Shown one piece after another: positions 33,987-46,112 of a DNA stretch of 64,000 bases. The DNA lies in contig CM043959.1 of assembly GCA_014529385.2 (NCBI GenBank), positions 88,333,529 through 88,397,528 of the forward strand, in the 5' to 3' direction. The position numbers and the translations under genes were made by a program. The stretch is from Adiantum capillus-veneris. Taxonomy: Eukaryota; Streptophyta; Polypodiopsida; Polypodiales; Pteridaceae. The number at the start of each line of letters is the position of its first letter. The first letter of the stretch is position 1. The notes beneath the pieces were generated by a model. The model worked only from the letters and a program-made list of their open reading frames with translations. It was not told the DNA's origin and did not search any database.

Positions 33987-36170
33987 GTGGTATTAGAGCT
34001 CAAAGGATTCTTCTCCTACGAAGAATCCGATCCCTTTACTTGCAGCACACATGGATTTAGCCGATGAATCCCACAAGAAGAAACTGTTGCACCAGATCAC
34101 TCAAGGTCGAGAGACAACAACGAAGACTTGAATGGACATCATCCACTATCTAAAGATTCAAAAGAGCATAGCCTGTCTACACCTACTGAGTATGAAAGAA
34201 TGGAGATGCAACCTCAAGAGCAGGTTGATGCTTGTGCTCAATAGAGCAAGTTGATGCTTGTTCTCAACAGATGCTTCAATATTCCAAGGATCCTCAGTAT
34301 GCAGAATTTTTAGTCAAGCACCTGCTTGACGAGATGCATTGTCACTGGTGAAATGCCAATCATTTTCTGTTGAAGTCAACGCTAAACAAGCCGACTATTT
34401 CAAAGACGCGCGTCTAGAATGTGTACTCAGAGGATGAGTTTGAAGAAGGAGTAGCCAAGCGAGTCCACAGACTCATTAAGACCAAGAAGCAGCCATGAAA
34501 ATAGATTTGACAAGCAGACTACCCAGGCTACTTGGGTCAAAAATCTACTTTGAGAGTGCCAGAAAAAACATGTTAGATTTGAGAGTGTTCCCAGCTCATC
34601 CTCATTGTGTTTTGATGGCTTGGATAGTTCTTCTATCTCTGAGTCCAGTGACGAGGCTAGAAAGAGCAGGAAGAGGAGAAAGATTCAAAGACATAGCAAA
34701 GGCAAGAACAAGGCAAAGACGAGTCGATTCCACTAAAGATCTTGTAACTATTTTGATGCATCAAATGAGGATTCTGCCTCCTCTGAAAGTTAAGATTTGG
34801 ATGAACAGATGTTTTCAACTAAGAGGAAGTACTTCTATAGAGCCTACCGGTATGATTTTCTCGAGTACAAGGGCAAGAACACAAAGAATTTCAAGGAGGG
34901 TGGGTAGGTAGTGCAATTTGAAATTGTTTTGGGTTCAAGGATATCCACAATGCCCTCGCTTTTATTCATTAGTTTGACATAGCCTTTTCTAGAGGATTCT
35001 ACTTAGAGCACTCCAAGGTCCGAAGAGCAGCCTCGTACCTCAACGGGAATGCACAAACTTGGTGGTCTACCCTACTTTTTTGAAGGGAAGCACCAAAAAA
35101 ATGGCTCCAATTCAAGCGAGTTTTCACTTCCTCATGGCTCACACACGAATACGAACGTGATGTGATCACAACTTAGAATCATCTGCGAATGACCAAGGAA
35201 GATACACTTGATACATAGTGTCAGAGATTTTGAGATACTTTTCTCTCGGCCTCTCCTTTCAAAAAGATCACCTTTAGGCAGTAGATTGTGTGTTTTGGTT
35301 GTGGTCTTTCGAAAGAGATACGGGATTGTTGTCTGATGTAGAAGTCCAAGTCCATGCATGGGACATGCAAAGCAAGGGTTTCCAATGTACGGGGGTACTC
35401 TTCCTTTGATCCTATGTAGTAGGAGCTCTTTACAGGGCTCTTCCCTTGGAAGAACAACCCTGACAATGAGATTCCCAACAAGGGATCTACTTTGTCGTAC
35501 TGGATCAATGATACCTAGTCTCCCCTAAGAGCAAGGCAAGGTGATGACCTGCCAAGAGACTTTGGCCCGAGCCGACTGTGTGTCCTGTCTATCCACAAAA
35601 AGTTTCTAATCAGTCTCTCTAGCAGGCATACAAGAACTCAAGAAGATCTAGCAAGAAGTGATGTACCACATGGTGGCCAAAAGCACTTGGTTGGCCACAA
35701 AAGCCTTGGCAACAAGAGAGAGCCTTGCCGAGCTCGAGTGTAAAAGCTTCCTCCCTAGAAAGGGGCAGTCTGCTATTGTGGTGACAAATCCAAGCCAATG
35801 TAGCAGCCCAAGTAGCCAACGGGCATCCCTGGAGGGATCCTACGAAAGCCTTCAGTAGGCATCCAGTCTAGTGTGGGAGCCTCACTAACCCAAAAAGTAA
35901 TTTTCTTTTTCTGGTTGATCAATACTCTCGATGCACAACAAAACACCTCCAGTTCTTGCTTACACCTTTGCAAATGGCCTCACAACCCTTCAAAAACATG
36001 CGTGAGTCATCAGCAAACTCAGTGTCTAGAAGCTCCTCTTCTCGAATGGGTAGCTATAGGCCACACAAACCAACCTCCTGTGAGGCCAAAAATCAGCTCA
36101 TAGCCTCTGCATAGAAGAGAAACAAGAAGGGGGGAAGAGGGAAGCGAGGGGTAAGAGCCCTACTAAAAGA

Positions 36171-36752
36171 TGCTGATGAAGTTGTACCAACTTATAGAAT
36201 CTTTTCGAGAGGCCCAAAAATTAATGGACACACTTTTATAAGTTGTTCCAACTTATCGGGTCTTGTCTGATGGGGCCCAGGGGACACAAGAACATTAAAA
36301 TAAAGCAAGGATCCCCAATTTGCATTAATGTGGCAGTGCTGTATATACTTTCCATGAATTGTTTTTGATTGTTGGCATGGCACTTGTACGGATTTCCGCG
36401 ATTTGTGTTGGCAGCTTTTGGCGCTAGGAATTGGGACCATATACTTTTAGACTTGAAGCTTTTCATGTGCACTACTTTTGGAGGGATCAAGACCTATAAA
36501 TAAAGTGCTAGGGCCTCAATCTGAGTCAGATTAGCTTGGGGGCACTGCTAAGAAGAGGATCATCGGTCATTGTACTTTATGAAACATTCACAATAACGAA
36601 ATACCAAAAGGGGCACCAGTCTTTGGGGACAATCTCTCTAAGCATGGAACTTTGTTGTGTTGTGCCGTCTCTTTCTCAGTTTTGGTTGAATTTGTTGAGT
36701 TGTTTTAGTTTCTCTCACGTGTGTTCGGCTTGAAGTGTCCAAGTCTATTATA
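36171..36752 (+). repeat. gypsy-A LTR, array unit 4 (contiguous with the rest of the element)
   Basis: Same LTR, ending CTATTATAA, with primer-binding site TGGTATTAGAGC at 36754-36765. This is the copy whose downstream gag runs on to the zinc knuckle and protease, so it acts as the 5' LTR of gypsy-A. Confidence 0.82.
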
Positions 36753-36816
36753 ATGGTATTAGAGCTTAGATGATTCTTCTCCTACAAAGAATCCGATCCC
36801 TTTACTTGCAGCACAC

Positions 36817-38924
36817 ATGGATTTAGCCGATGAATCCCATCAGAAGAAACTATTGCACCAGATCACTCAGGGTCGAGAGACAACAACGAAGACTTGAATG
36901 GACGTCATCCACTATCTAAAGATTCAAACGAGAATGGCCATCTACGCCTACTGAGTATGAAAGAATGGAGATGCAACATCAAGAGCAGGTTGATGCTTGT
37001 GCTCAACAGATCCTTCAATATTCCAAGGATCCTCAGTATGCAAAACTTTTAGTCAAGCACCCGCTTGACGAGATGCATTGTCATTGGTGCAATGCCAATC
37101 ATTTTCCGTTGAAGTCAGCACTGAACAAGCTGACTATTTCAAAGACGCGCATCTAGAATGTGTACTCAGAGGATGAGTTTGAAGAAGGAGTAGCCAAGCG
37201 AGTCCACAGACTCATTGAGATTAAGAAGTAGCCATGAAAATAGATTTGACAAGCAGACTACCCAGGCTACTTGGGTCAAAACTCTACTTTGAGAGTGCCA
37301 GAAAAGCACAAAAGAATGTTAGATTTGAGAGTGTCCCCAATTCATCCTCATCGTCTTTTGATGGCTTGGACAATTCTTCTATCTCTGAGTCTAGTGACGA
37401 GCCTAGAAAGAGCAGGAAGAAGAGAAAGATTCAAAGGCATAGCAAAGGCAAGAAGAAGGCAAAGACGAGTCGATTCCACTAAAGATCTTGTAAGTATTTT
37501 GATGCATCAGACGAGGATTCTTCCTCCTCTGAAAGTTAAGATTTGGATGAACAGATGTTTTCAACTAAGAGGAAGTACTTCTATAGATCCTACCGGTATG
37601 ATTTTCTCGAGTACAAGGGCAAGAAAACCAATAATTTCAAGGAGGGTGGGTAGGCAGTGCGATTTGAAATTGTTTTGGGTTCAAGGATATCCACAATGCC
37701 CTCGCTTTTGTTCATTAGTTTGACATAGCCTTTTTTAGAGGATGCTACTTAGAGCACTCCAAGGTCCGAAGAGCAGCCTCTTACCTCAAGGGGAATGCAC
37801 AAACTTGGTGGTCTACCCTACTTTTGTGAAGGGAAGCACCAACAAAATGGCTCCAACTCAAGCGAGTTTTCAATTCCTCATGGCTCACACATGAATACGA
37901 ACGTGATGTGATCACAACTTAGAATCATCGGCGGATGACCAAGGAAGATACACTTGATACATAGTGTAAGAGATTTTGAGATACTTTTCTATAGGCCTCT
38001 TCTTTCAAAAAGATCACCTTTAAGCAGTAGATTGTGTGTTTTTGTTGTGGTCTTGAAAGAGATACAGGATTATTGTCTGATGTAGAAGTCCAAGTCCATG
38101 CAACGATTGATGGGACATGCAAAGCAAGGATTTGCAATGTACGGGGGTACTCTTACTTATCTTACTGATCAACTTGTAACAGTTCGGACTGGACAACAAT
38201 CAAACAACGGTAACAGTAGGAAGGCAAAGCAATAGAAAAGGAAACCTTCAGGCCCTCAATTGTCAGTAAAACAACGAGCCAAATACCTCAAAGAAGGTAA
38301 ATGTTACGGTTGTGGTGAACACGGACATTGTTGTGTGAGATGCTCCAACAAGGCACCTAGAGGACAACCAAAGGACAAGCTAGAGTAGTAAAGGAGCGTG
38401 CAAAGAAATGGAAGACAAAGCCAGGACTGGTAGCAGATTTTGTGGAGACAGACCGTGAACAGATGAACGAGAGTATAGAGCTCTGCAGAGCGTCAGGCAA
38501 AGTACGAGACCAGGAAGCCCTCATCTTATTAAATGGAGGAGCCAAGGAAACCTTCATCTCGACTGAATTGGCAGCTCGACTTGGGATTACTCTAGAGGAA
38601 ATAGGACCACCGGCTGAGGCAGTTCTAGCGGCACTCGAATGGGATGTTGCCATTACACTTGTCATTGTGATAAACCACAATTGCATTGCCATGGGTATCT
38701 GGGGCACGAGGACTTATACATCATGTCTTTGAAAGAGTGTGACATTCTCTTAGGAATCCCTCATTTCCACAAGAATTGCACCGTGGTCGATTATTGCACA
38801 AGAAAAGCCACTTTGAAGAAGGAAAAGGGTAGAGATATAGTACTTGATGTAAAATTACAAGGTAAGTCCGTCCCACTTATATCAGCTTCGATCATTTTCA
38901 AATTAATAAAATCTAGTCTCTTCG
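36817..38924 (+). pseudogene. gypsy-A gag and protease
   Basis: Ty3/gypsy gag begins at ATG 36817 (MDLADESHQKKL). It includes HCHWCNANHFPLKSAL (about 37075), a Ser-rich and basic stretch, and the diagnostic gag core KVRRAASYLKGNAQTWW (37765-37815). LTHEYERDVITT-like sequence follows. After the array boundary the zinc knuckle CYGCGEHGHCCVRC appears (38308-38349). Protease-like ALILLNGGAKETFISTELAARLG (in part) and CDILLGIPHFHKNCT come next. The protease site reads L-N-G instead of D-S-G. Several stops and frame changes are present. Coding is interrupted at 38924 by gypsy-C and resumes at 47127. Gag forms the particle; protease would mature it. Confidence 0.82.
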
Positions 38925-39966
38925 TGTGACGTGACACAAGAGAGAGAAATAGATTGATGAACAAGAAAAATACAGAGTACGCAAAGAATATATAAAATAA
39001 AAAATATGTATGGATGTAAGGTAATCATTACAAGAAGAGCATAGATCATTTCATAACCTCTCGACCACCCCAAGCTACCTCAATCTCAATCTCAATCTTA
39101 ATCTTGTGCACAATCTCAATCTCAATCACATTCTCACTCTCAATCTCAATCTCAATCTCTAGATGGCAACAACGATCATAATCGGAATTGCAAAATGATC
39201 ACAATCTCAATATCATGACACCTTGCATAGATCTTGTTTCACTTTGTAGAGTAGATATCACATTGATTTCTGCAACGTCTACAAAATAGCCAAAAGAAAT
39301 TACTCGTGCAATCAATTCAACATGATAATCAAATTAGAAAACATAATTTTATATCATCATAAAAAAGTATCATCACTTCTTGATTGTATCAAACAAAGGA
39401 GATATTACCTGTGTATATTTGTTTGTAAGCTAACATGTTGGTGCTTGTACGCTACTTTGTTGTTGATGTTGGCAATTTGTTTCTGTCATAACTGTGTCAT
39501 ACAAACTCAGAATATAGACTTCAAAGTACTTAGAACGACGGGAACAAGTTTGGTCTACAAGGCGTCGCGGGTAGAATTCCAAAAAAAAACCTTCGTTTGG
39601 ATAAAAACAAAACTTTTAGGTCGCGACTCATTAAAACCTTACTTTTAGGTCATCACAACTTTTTCAACTTATTTTAAGCTAACTCGTGTATTTTAAACTT
39701 TAAAAATAGAAAAATAAAATATTGATATTGAAGAAAACATCAATTTTGACTACGTTTCTACTTTACTATCTATAGCCAAATTATCTTTTATTCACTAATC
39801 TTTGTTAATTATGTTTTAAAAAGAAGAGAATATATTTTCTCTTTCAACATCTTAATATTCTCTACCTAATGAATTTCTTCACAATCTTTTAACTCCGTTC
39901 AAAAAAAAATATGGTCTATTATATTCTTTCTGACTTTAAGAATTTTCATAAATAAGTCCTATTACA
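38925..39966 (-). repeat. gypsy-C LTR (3' copy in element orientation)
   Basis: Begins TGTGACGTGACACAAG. It includes a CTCAAT hexamer expansion at about 39081-39165, AT-rich sequence and a terminal TCCTATTACA. It matches 46113-47126 throughout with moderate divergence. Confidence 0.88.
39081..39165. repeat. (CTCAAT)n hexamer repeat
   Basis: CTCAAT or CTTAAT is repeated about 12 times with interruptions. The equivalent stretch in the other LTR (46265-46325) is shorter. Confidence 0.9.
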
Positions 39967-40560
39967 TTCTCCCCTTATCAAAATTAACTATATCCTTAGA
40001 GTTGGAAGGAGTGATTTCAGCATACAAAACATTGAAGTGAATCCAGAGGCATTTTTTACAGGATACGTCTTACTTAATCAAAATTTTAAGAGGAATTCTA
40101 CTTCTAAGCTACCCAACTCTACAATCAAAATGATTTCTAGTTTTGTCCTTAAAATGACTATTTCACTATGTCATATCTTTTGTTTAAAATAAGATTATCT
40201 TAAAAAAGGAATATATTTTGACATTCGTATAAATTTTGATCTTTCAAAGAGGAATTTACAGACACATATAAGCAATCCTTATAATACAAGTTACCCTTGT
40301 GCAAGCAAAATTTCCTCTCAAAAATGTCTCCCACATGAGGATTTAGATAAGAGATAATGCTATAGTAGAAACGATCATTATTCACTTTGTATCAAGCTTA
40401 ATCAATCAAATCACTATGGATCACATAAATGATATTACATATCGGTCTTTGACTCAAGGCATTGGTGACCTTTTCTCAATCACACTCTCAATCCAAATAT
40501 TCAAATCAAAATCGTACTCACATAATAGTTGAATCCATCGCTTCTACCTATTATTGAGTA
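39967..40560. other. gypsy-C internal remnant left of LINE-3
   Basis: About 590 bp between the LTR and LINE-3. It is AT-rich, with one short reverse ORF (40200-40385) that I do not recognise. It is probably what remains after a large internal deletion. Confidence 0.4.
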
Positions 40561-40834
40561 ATGGATGAGTGAATCTATCTAGGTTAGATCGCTTTTATGC
40601 TAGTGACCGCATTTGTGACTGGGGTAGGTTAGTTTGCATCCTGGCTAAGACATTCTTTTCGGACCATGCACTAGTGATCCTCATAGTGACAGATAGACAG
40701 AGGAGGGGTAGCACGATGCTATGCATCCCTAAGAAGATCTTGCTAGACTCTGAGCTCAGAGAGAGAGTGGTGGACCTTTGAATAGAGGGCTTGGACACGC
40801 AAGACTCTCTTGCTCACAAAGTGGCCTTTGGACT

Positions 40835-41596
40835 TGTTAAGTATGGAGCCTGATTTACCCTTGTAATTTTCTGTGGTAAAAGCGCACATTTGTAAGGCCC
40901 CCATTATGAGGAGAAGCCATCGTGTGTGAAGGAAAATCACTCACCGGAAACCAAAATTTTCACGGACAAGAATCAGGGGCAACTTTAGAGGCCTCGGGGG
41001 TGGAGGCCCCCGAGACTTTCCTTTTCGCCGGAATATTATGGCCGGCCGGCGGCCGGAAAGTGGTCGGAAAACAACCGGTCGGTTGGCTGGTGGCCAGTAG
41101 TCAATGGTCGATGGCCGGTGGTCGGAAGTCAATGGCCGGTGGCCGGTGGCCGAATTCAAAAGCGGACTTGTCTTCTCAAGGGCGGCCACACATGGGCGGA
41201 TTGGAGGGTCCAATTTGGACTTATTCGCACAAGGGCGGCTACACATGGCTGTCTCTCATAAGAGAGGGCAACCCTTTTGGCCTATAAAAGGAGGCCATTT
41301 CTACACACATTTCATAGTGTGAAGTTGATGCAACAAGGTGAGTGTGAGGTGGTGAGAGTTAAGCAAGGCGGGATCTCCATTAAGGGTATAATCCCTTTGT
41401 AAACTACTTCTTGTTTTGAAGTACTAAAGCCATTGAGTGGCTGCTTTCCCGTGGACGTAGCCCACATTGGGTGAACCACGTATATCGTGTGTACTCTCTC
41501 TCTCTCTCTACTCTATAATCTTGTGTATGTAAATCTGTCTCTCTCCATTAAGTAATCTACTCAATTATCTATTTAGCTATGTCTTATTTCCTAACA
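40835..41596 (+). repeat. solo LTR inside LINE-3
   Basis: TGTTAAGTATGG to CTTATTTCCTAACA, 762 bp, flanked by GGACT at 40830-40834 and 41597-41601. Removing it restores the LINE reading KVAFGL/AQLSRFF in frame. It contains a TATAAAAGG promoter element near 41283, a GGCCGG-rich block (41035-41155) and a (CT)n stretch near 41497. I infer origin by recombination between the two LTRs of a former full element. Confidence 0.93.
41035..41155. repeat. GGCCGG-rich low-complexity block
   Basis: Repeated GGCCGG, GGTCGG and GGTGGCC words form a GC-rich island in an otherwise AT-rich LTR. They can fold into several hairpins. Confidence 0.75.
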
Positions 41597-44500
41597 GGAC
41601 TTGCTCAGCTTAGCCGTTTCTTTCTTCAGGAGTCTACGGCCCGCTTGGCTGCAGCGAGAGAGGAGGAGGAGCATCTTTGATGTGGCATTGCTTCCCTGTA
41701 GAGGATGCAGGAGCAGCACCCAGACAGTCCCTGGTTGGAGGAGCAGTTGCAACAGGATCACCAAGAGCTTGCCAACACAAAGGAGAGGCGTCATGATTTT
41801 GCTTTCCATCAACGGGCATCTCAGTGGACCCAGGTGGGTGACAGAGTTACAAGGGTGTTCTTTGAGACTGTGGGACCTCAGCATGCGCACTCTAGTGCCA
41901 ACCAATTGCGGAGGCCTAACATGTTAGTTGCTTCAAAGCCAGAGGACATGTGTGCAGTTGATACTGACTTTTACCGTGACATGTTGTCAACAGAGCCTTA
42001 GTCGGAGCGTCAAGATGCATGTAGAGAGCTAGTCTGGGCACAAATGCCTTGTCTTGTGAGTGAGGAGATGTGTCAAAGGCTTGAGAAGCCTCTTCAACTA
42101 GAGGATCTCCACGTGGACCTTAGAGAACTTCCCCGTGGTGGCTTTCTAGGTGAGGATGGTTTGACTCCCGGTTTTTTCTTAGAGTATTGGGACTTCCTTG
42201 GCTCATACCTTTGCGGCGCTTTTTAGTACATCTTACACACATGAGAAATGCCTGACAACATGAGTGAGGGTTTGATCTACCTAATTCCCAAGGAGGGTGG
42301 TTCCTTGGATGAGATTTGGCGCAGTGGCGACCCATCACCATCCTTAACTCAGCCTACAAAATTCTTACCAAGGCTTTGAGTTACAGGATTCAGTCACTTC
42401 CAAAGAGCATTATACATGGTACTCAAACAGGTTTTATCAAGGAGTGCAATATCCTTAACAGCATCTTAACTTTTTGGGAGGCATCTGCCCTCACACTCCT
42501 CCATGGTGAGGATCTGGTGATTCTTCTTCTTGATTTTGAGAAGTCCTACGATAGAGTTGACTGGGACTTTTTCGAGGGCACTCTTCATAGGATAGGATTC
42601 TCAGATTCCTGGATTAGAGGTGTGTCATCTCTTTACAAACGTGCACACAGTCAGGTGCTTTGGCCAGGAGGTAGAGGAGATTGATTCATGCTCCCACGTT
42701 CGGTCAGACAAGCCTGCTCTCTTGCCCCCTTCCTCTTTCTGTTCTATGCTGAGGTGATGAGCTGATTTTTGGTTTCACAGCAGGTTGGTTTACATGGCTT
42801 AGTGCTTCCTATTCGGGGCGATGAGCTACTGGATGCTGAGTTTGCAGACGACTCACCTTTGTACTTGGAGGGCCAGGAGGCCAACCTACACAAGTGTGAG
42901 CAGACTCTTGAGACCTTTTGTTGTGCATCAGGCGTGCTGATCAACTGGAGGAAGACAGTGGCTTTCTCGGTTGGCAATGCTCCGATGCCTGATTGGATGC
43001 TAGGTGAGGGTTTTAGATGGATCCCCCCAGGGACTGTTGTTTGTTACTTGGGCTATCAGGTTGGATTTGACTTGTCTTCTGAGCAGAAAATTGCTTGCCT
43101 CCTCCTGTCCATTAGGAGGAAGCTATGACATTGGTGCTTGGCACGACTTTCTTTGGCTGGCAGAGTTGTAGTGGCCAACCAGGTGTTGTTGGCTACTATG
43201 TGGTACATTACATCTTGTTGGATCTTTTCGAGCTCCTACATCAGCCATGTTGAGAGGCTAATCAGGAATTTCCTTTGGTTAGGACATGATAATCAGATAG
43301 CCCGTCGAAAGTGGCTTGGCAGGTCTCAATCTACCTTGTTCTCAGGGGAGGTTGGGGATCATAGACCCTGCATAGCAGAGTAGAGCTCTTCTTGGGAAGT
43401 TTGTTGCAAGAGGACTGCTTCCAGGGGAGGAGCTCTAGAAGGAGTTTTTGCTTCATCGGCTTAGAGCTAGAATGCCTTAGGCTCGAGGCCCTTGGAGACC
43501 TTCCACCACATTAATTTTCATAGAGATGCACAGACTTGGCCTGAGTAGGAGACTAGAGGACCGTTTTTCTGTAAGCACCAGTCTACTTGTACGAAGGAAT
43601 GCCTCAGACAACCCCTTATTTGGAACCCCATGTTCAGCACTCAGAGAGGCCACTTGGTTGGTAGTAGGTCTCATGTCTCTTGGGGTCCCATGGCAGAGGG
43701 TCCAGCATGCACTTTGGGTGACTGGCTACAGTTCTCAGGTTTGTCAACGGAGCTTCAGAGAATCCAGCTATACAGGGCATGAGAGGGGTGCAGAGCATGT
43801 GCCAGGACATCACAGAGGAAGTACTTGCTGAGTGGCTTACACCTCTTGAGTCAGCAACACCCAGATGGATGGAAGCCTTCACACAACTGGAGGTCCTCAT
43901 CGCAATTTGGGCTTACTTAGAGATGGTACCCTCCATGTTTTTTGAGCTTCAAGGTGAGGGTCAATTACATAGAATCTCAGTCGAGGCCCCACAGGTTGCA
44001 GAGTGTTGTTTTCGGAGGATCAAAGTTGTGGGCATCTGTGGGAGGACTTGTGTCATAGATCCTAACCCAGCAGCTCTTGAGACAGGCCTGTGGAGGCTGT
44101 AAACGTGGAAGAGTTGTCCATTGGCACGAGTGCATTGGGATCCTGGAGCGTGGTTTTGGAGGGTTTCTCCTCAGCCGACCATCCTGGTGTCCCTTTCTTT
44201 TAGTACATTATTTGACTGGGACGTCACATACTGGCAACACGAAGAGAGGCTCATCTTGCTACAGCACCTCATTGGCAAGAGGAGGGTCTCACAGTCTAGG
44301 AGGAGGGTCTCACAGTCTAGTTCTTGTCAGCCTTTTGGGAGAGGTTGTGTGACACTAGACAGCCGCAGCAAGTCACTTTGTTCTACTGGCTATTTGCACA
44401 TGGAGCTACAACAATGGGGAGCGAACACTATTGTAGCTGGCTTGTACATAGTGGTGTCTCGGAAGCATGTGCAGCTTGTGACCATCCTGTGGAGAGTCAG

Positions 44501-45186
44501 TGTCATTGTCTTTGGGATTGTCCTATGGCACAACAGATTTGGCTTCGTGTCCTTTGGCTGATGCCGATTCTTTCCACTGCGCGGCAGTACACTTAGGGGG
44601 CAGCTGCTTGGTCCACTCTCATGGGCTCGGCACTACAGTTTGAGCTATCCTCCACCATTAGGATGATAGTGATACAGGGGGGTCGACCTACACTCCAGCC
44701 TGCTACAGAGCTTACTCCACAGGAGTGGTGCAGTGAGAGAGAAGAGTGTTAGGAGCTCGTCTATGGCCTAGCACTCTGGTTCATCTGGCAGACTGGCTAC
44801 TTCAGCATCTTTGATACTCGCCCTGTACCAGCAATAGAGACGGTTTGAGATTTCTTGCTAGGGCTGATTTATACTCTCATGGGACAATTCAAGAGACTCC
44901 AGGGCAGCTCCGACCGCATGCAGGAGCGTAGAGAGGCTTTCCTTGTACTATGGCACCCTGTGCCTTTCTTCACCATGGTCCAGGGTGTGCTCAAATGGCA
45001 CTATTGTCCACCTGCGTGACTCTGCCATCCTCCCATCTCCTAATTTAGCCTCATTGTACATATGTTGTTTTTTCATCGGGAGAGTCTCTTCTTATGATTA
45101 TTGTAGCCCTCTCTAGTAGAGGTGGTTGGAGCCCTATGGGGCAGTTTCATTAACTGATAGATGGATCTCTTTCTCGAGAAAAAAAG

Positions 45187-46092
45187 AGTGTGGCTATCAT
45201 CATCAAAGTATTTAAGCGAGATTTTTCTTTCTTCACAATCAATTAAAACATGATTTTCAATCATCTAATTGATACCAATAATTACATAATGCATAGCCAT
45301 ATTTATGACGTAAAAATTGCCCTTATGATTATGACTATTCAAAGAAAAGACAGGTTTGCAATCAATTCTTTTATAAAACTTTTGTTACCATTAGTTAAGT
45401 CCACGAGTATTTTGATTTCTTAGTTTAATTTCAGGTTTAATTTCTCAAGCAATTCAGAGGACAAGAAGCAATGCACACTACCCAAATCAAAATTTCAAAT
45501 CTCAAATTTTACGCATAAATTCAATTACACAAGCTTTCAAAGGATTCATCAAAGACGTAAAGCATTAAAAAAGAGGGTCTAATTACATACCTTTATTATG
45601 TGCATCACCACTAGTCTCCACTTTAGTCATCTTGCTCGGTACTACCTTATTAATTGCTTTGTTTGGACATTCAAAAGTATGGTGGTTTTGTTCCCTATAT
45701 TGAAAGACGTAAAGCTATGTCTAATGACATACATTTATTATGTGCATCACCACTAGTCTCCACTTTAGTCATCTTGCTCCGTACTACCTTATTGATCGCT
45801 TTGTTCGGACATTCAAAAGTCTGGTGGTTTTGTTTTCTATATTGAAAGCATAATCCAAATCTTCGAATTCTCCAATCCACATTTTTAAATTTTTGTATGT
45901 CTTTCTTATACCATCAAGCTCATTAAGCTTAGCCTTCTTGAAGAATGATTTGACTATCGCTTCTCTCACATCATCATCCTCATCATTGTCATCGTTGATT
46001 TTTTGTTTCTTCCTTTTTGATCATTTATCTACACTTTCATCTTCTCCTTTCTTCAATTGTTTCTCTTATTCTTTCATCGTTGTCGTTGAATC
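45187..46092 (-). pseudogene. gypsy-C gag and protease remnants
   Basis: On the reverse strand, 46060-45784 encodes an acidic gag-like stretch (REAIVKSFFKKAKLNELDG). A zinc-knuckle-like CFQYRKQNHQTFECPNKA follows. Downstream, near 45255, IIGIN-stop-MIENHVLIDCEERKI matches the gypsy protease end LGMDWLE-HHVLIDCEKR, with W changed to a stop. No RT is left between here and LINE-3. Assignment to gypsy rests mainly on the protease end. Confidence 0.6.
45551..45846. repeat. tandem duplication of the gypsy-C zinc-knuckle region
   Basis: Two copies of about 150 bp (45551-45701 and 45702-45846) contain CATCACCACTAGTCTCCACT and GACATTCAAAAGT. The first copy has diverged. Each would encode one knuckle (HTFECPNKAINKV / QTFECPNKAINKV). 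Confidence 0.9.
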
Positions 46093-46112
46093 AAAACTAC
46101 TCTGATACTACT

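Larger units (their letters stand above)
27138..38154 (+). repeat. four-copy tandem array of a LINE-2 / gypsy LTR / gag unit
   Basis: Units start at TCTTCCTTTGATC: 27138-29908 (2771 bp), 29909-32641 (2733), 32642-35398 (2757) and 35399-38150 (2752). Each unit contains, in order, a reverse-strand LINE-2 RT fragment of about 760 bp, a forward gypsy LTR of about 563-582 bp with a primer-binding site, and the first 1.4 kb of gypsy gag. All three internal junctions read GTACTCTTCCTTTG. The left edge is ordinary LINE-2 (AAATCTTCCTTTG) and the right edge is ordinary gag (GTACTCTTACTT), so TCTT is shared. Units differ by scattered substitutions and small indels, so the array is not a simple assembly copy. 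Confidence 0.93.
40561..45186 (+). pseudogene. LINE-3: near-complete L1-type ORF2 with 3' tail
   Basis: Starts within the endonuclease C-terminus (LSRLDRFYASDRICDW, 40575-40620; KTFFSDHALV). After the solo LTR, the linker continues in frame as GLAQLSRFFLQESTARL. EN-RT sequence follows (GDRVTRVFFETVGPQ). RT comes next: WRPITILNSAYKILTKAL, DFEKSYDRVDWDF, then FADDS (about 42840-42856) as the catalytic box and ANQVLLATMWYITSCWI. The C-terminus has CCFRRIKVVGICGRTC and a zf-RVT-like CAACDHPVESQCHCLWDCP (44475-44530). A terminal GAGAAAAAAAG at 45176-45186 marks the 3' end. Stops and frameshifts occur about every few hundred bases. The start is 5'-truncated and the left boundary is approximate. Confidence 0.85.

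Noticed and set aside
40561-45186. Reading LINE-3 as part of the surrounding LTR element
   Set aside because: Its EN-RT-zf-RVT order, A-rich 3' end and orientation opposite to gypsy-C show it is a separate insertion.
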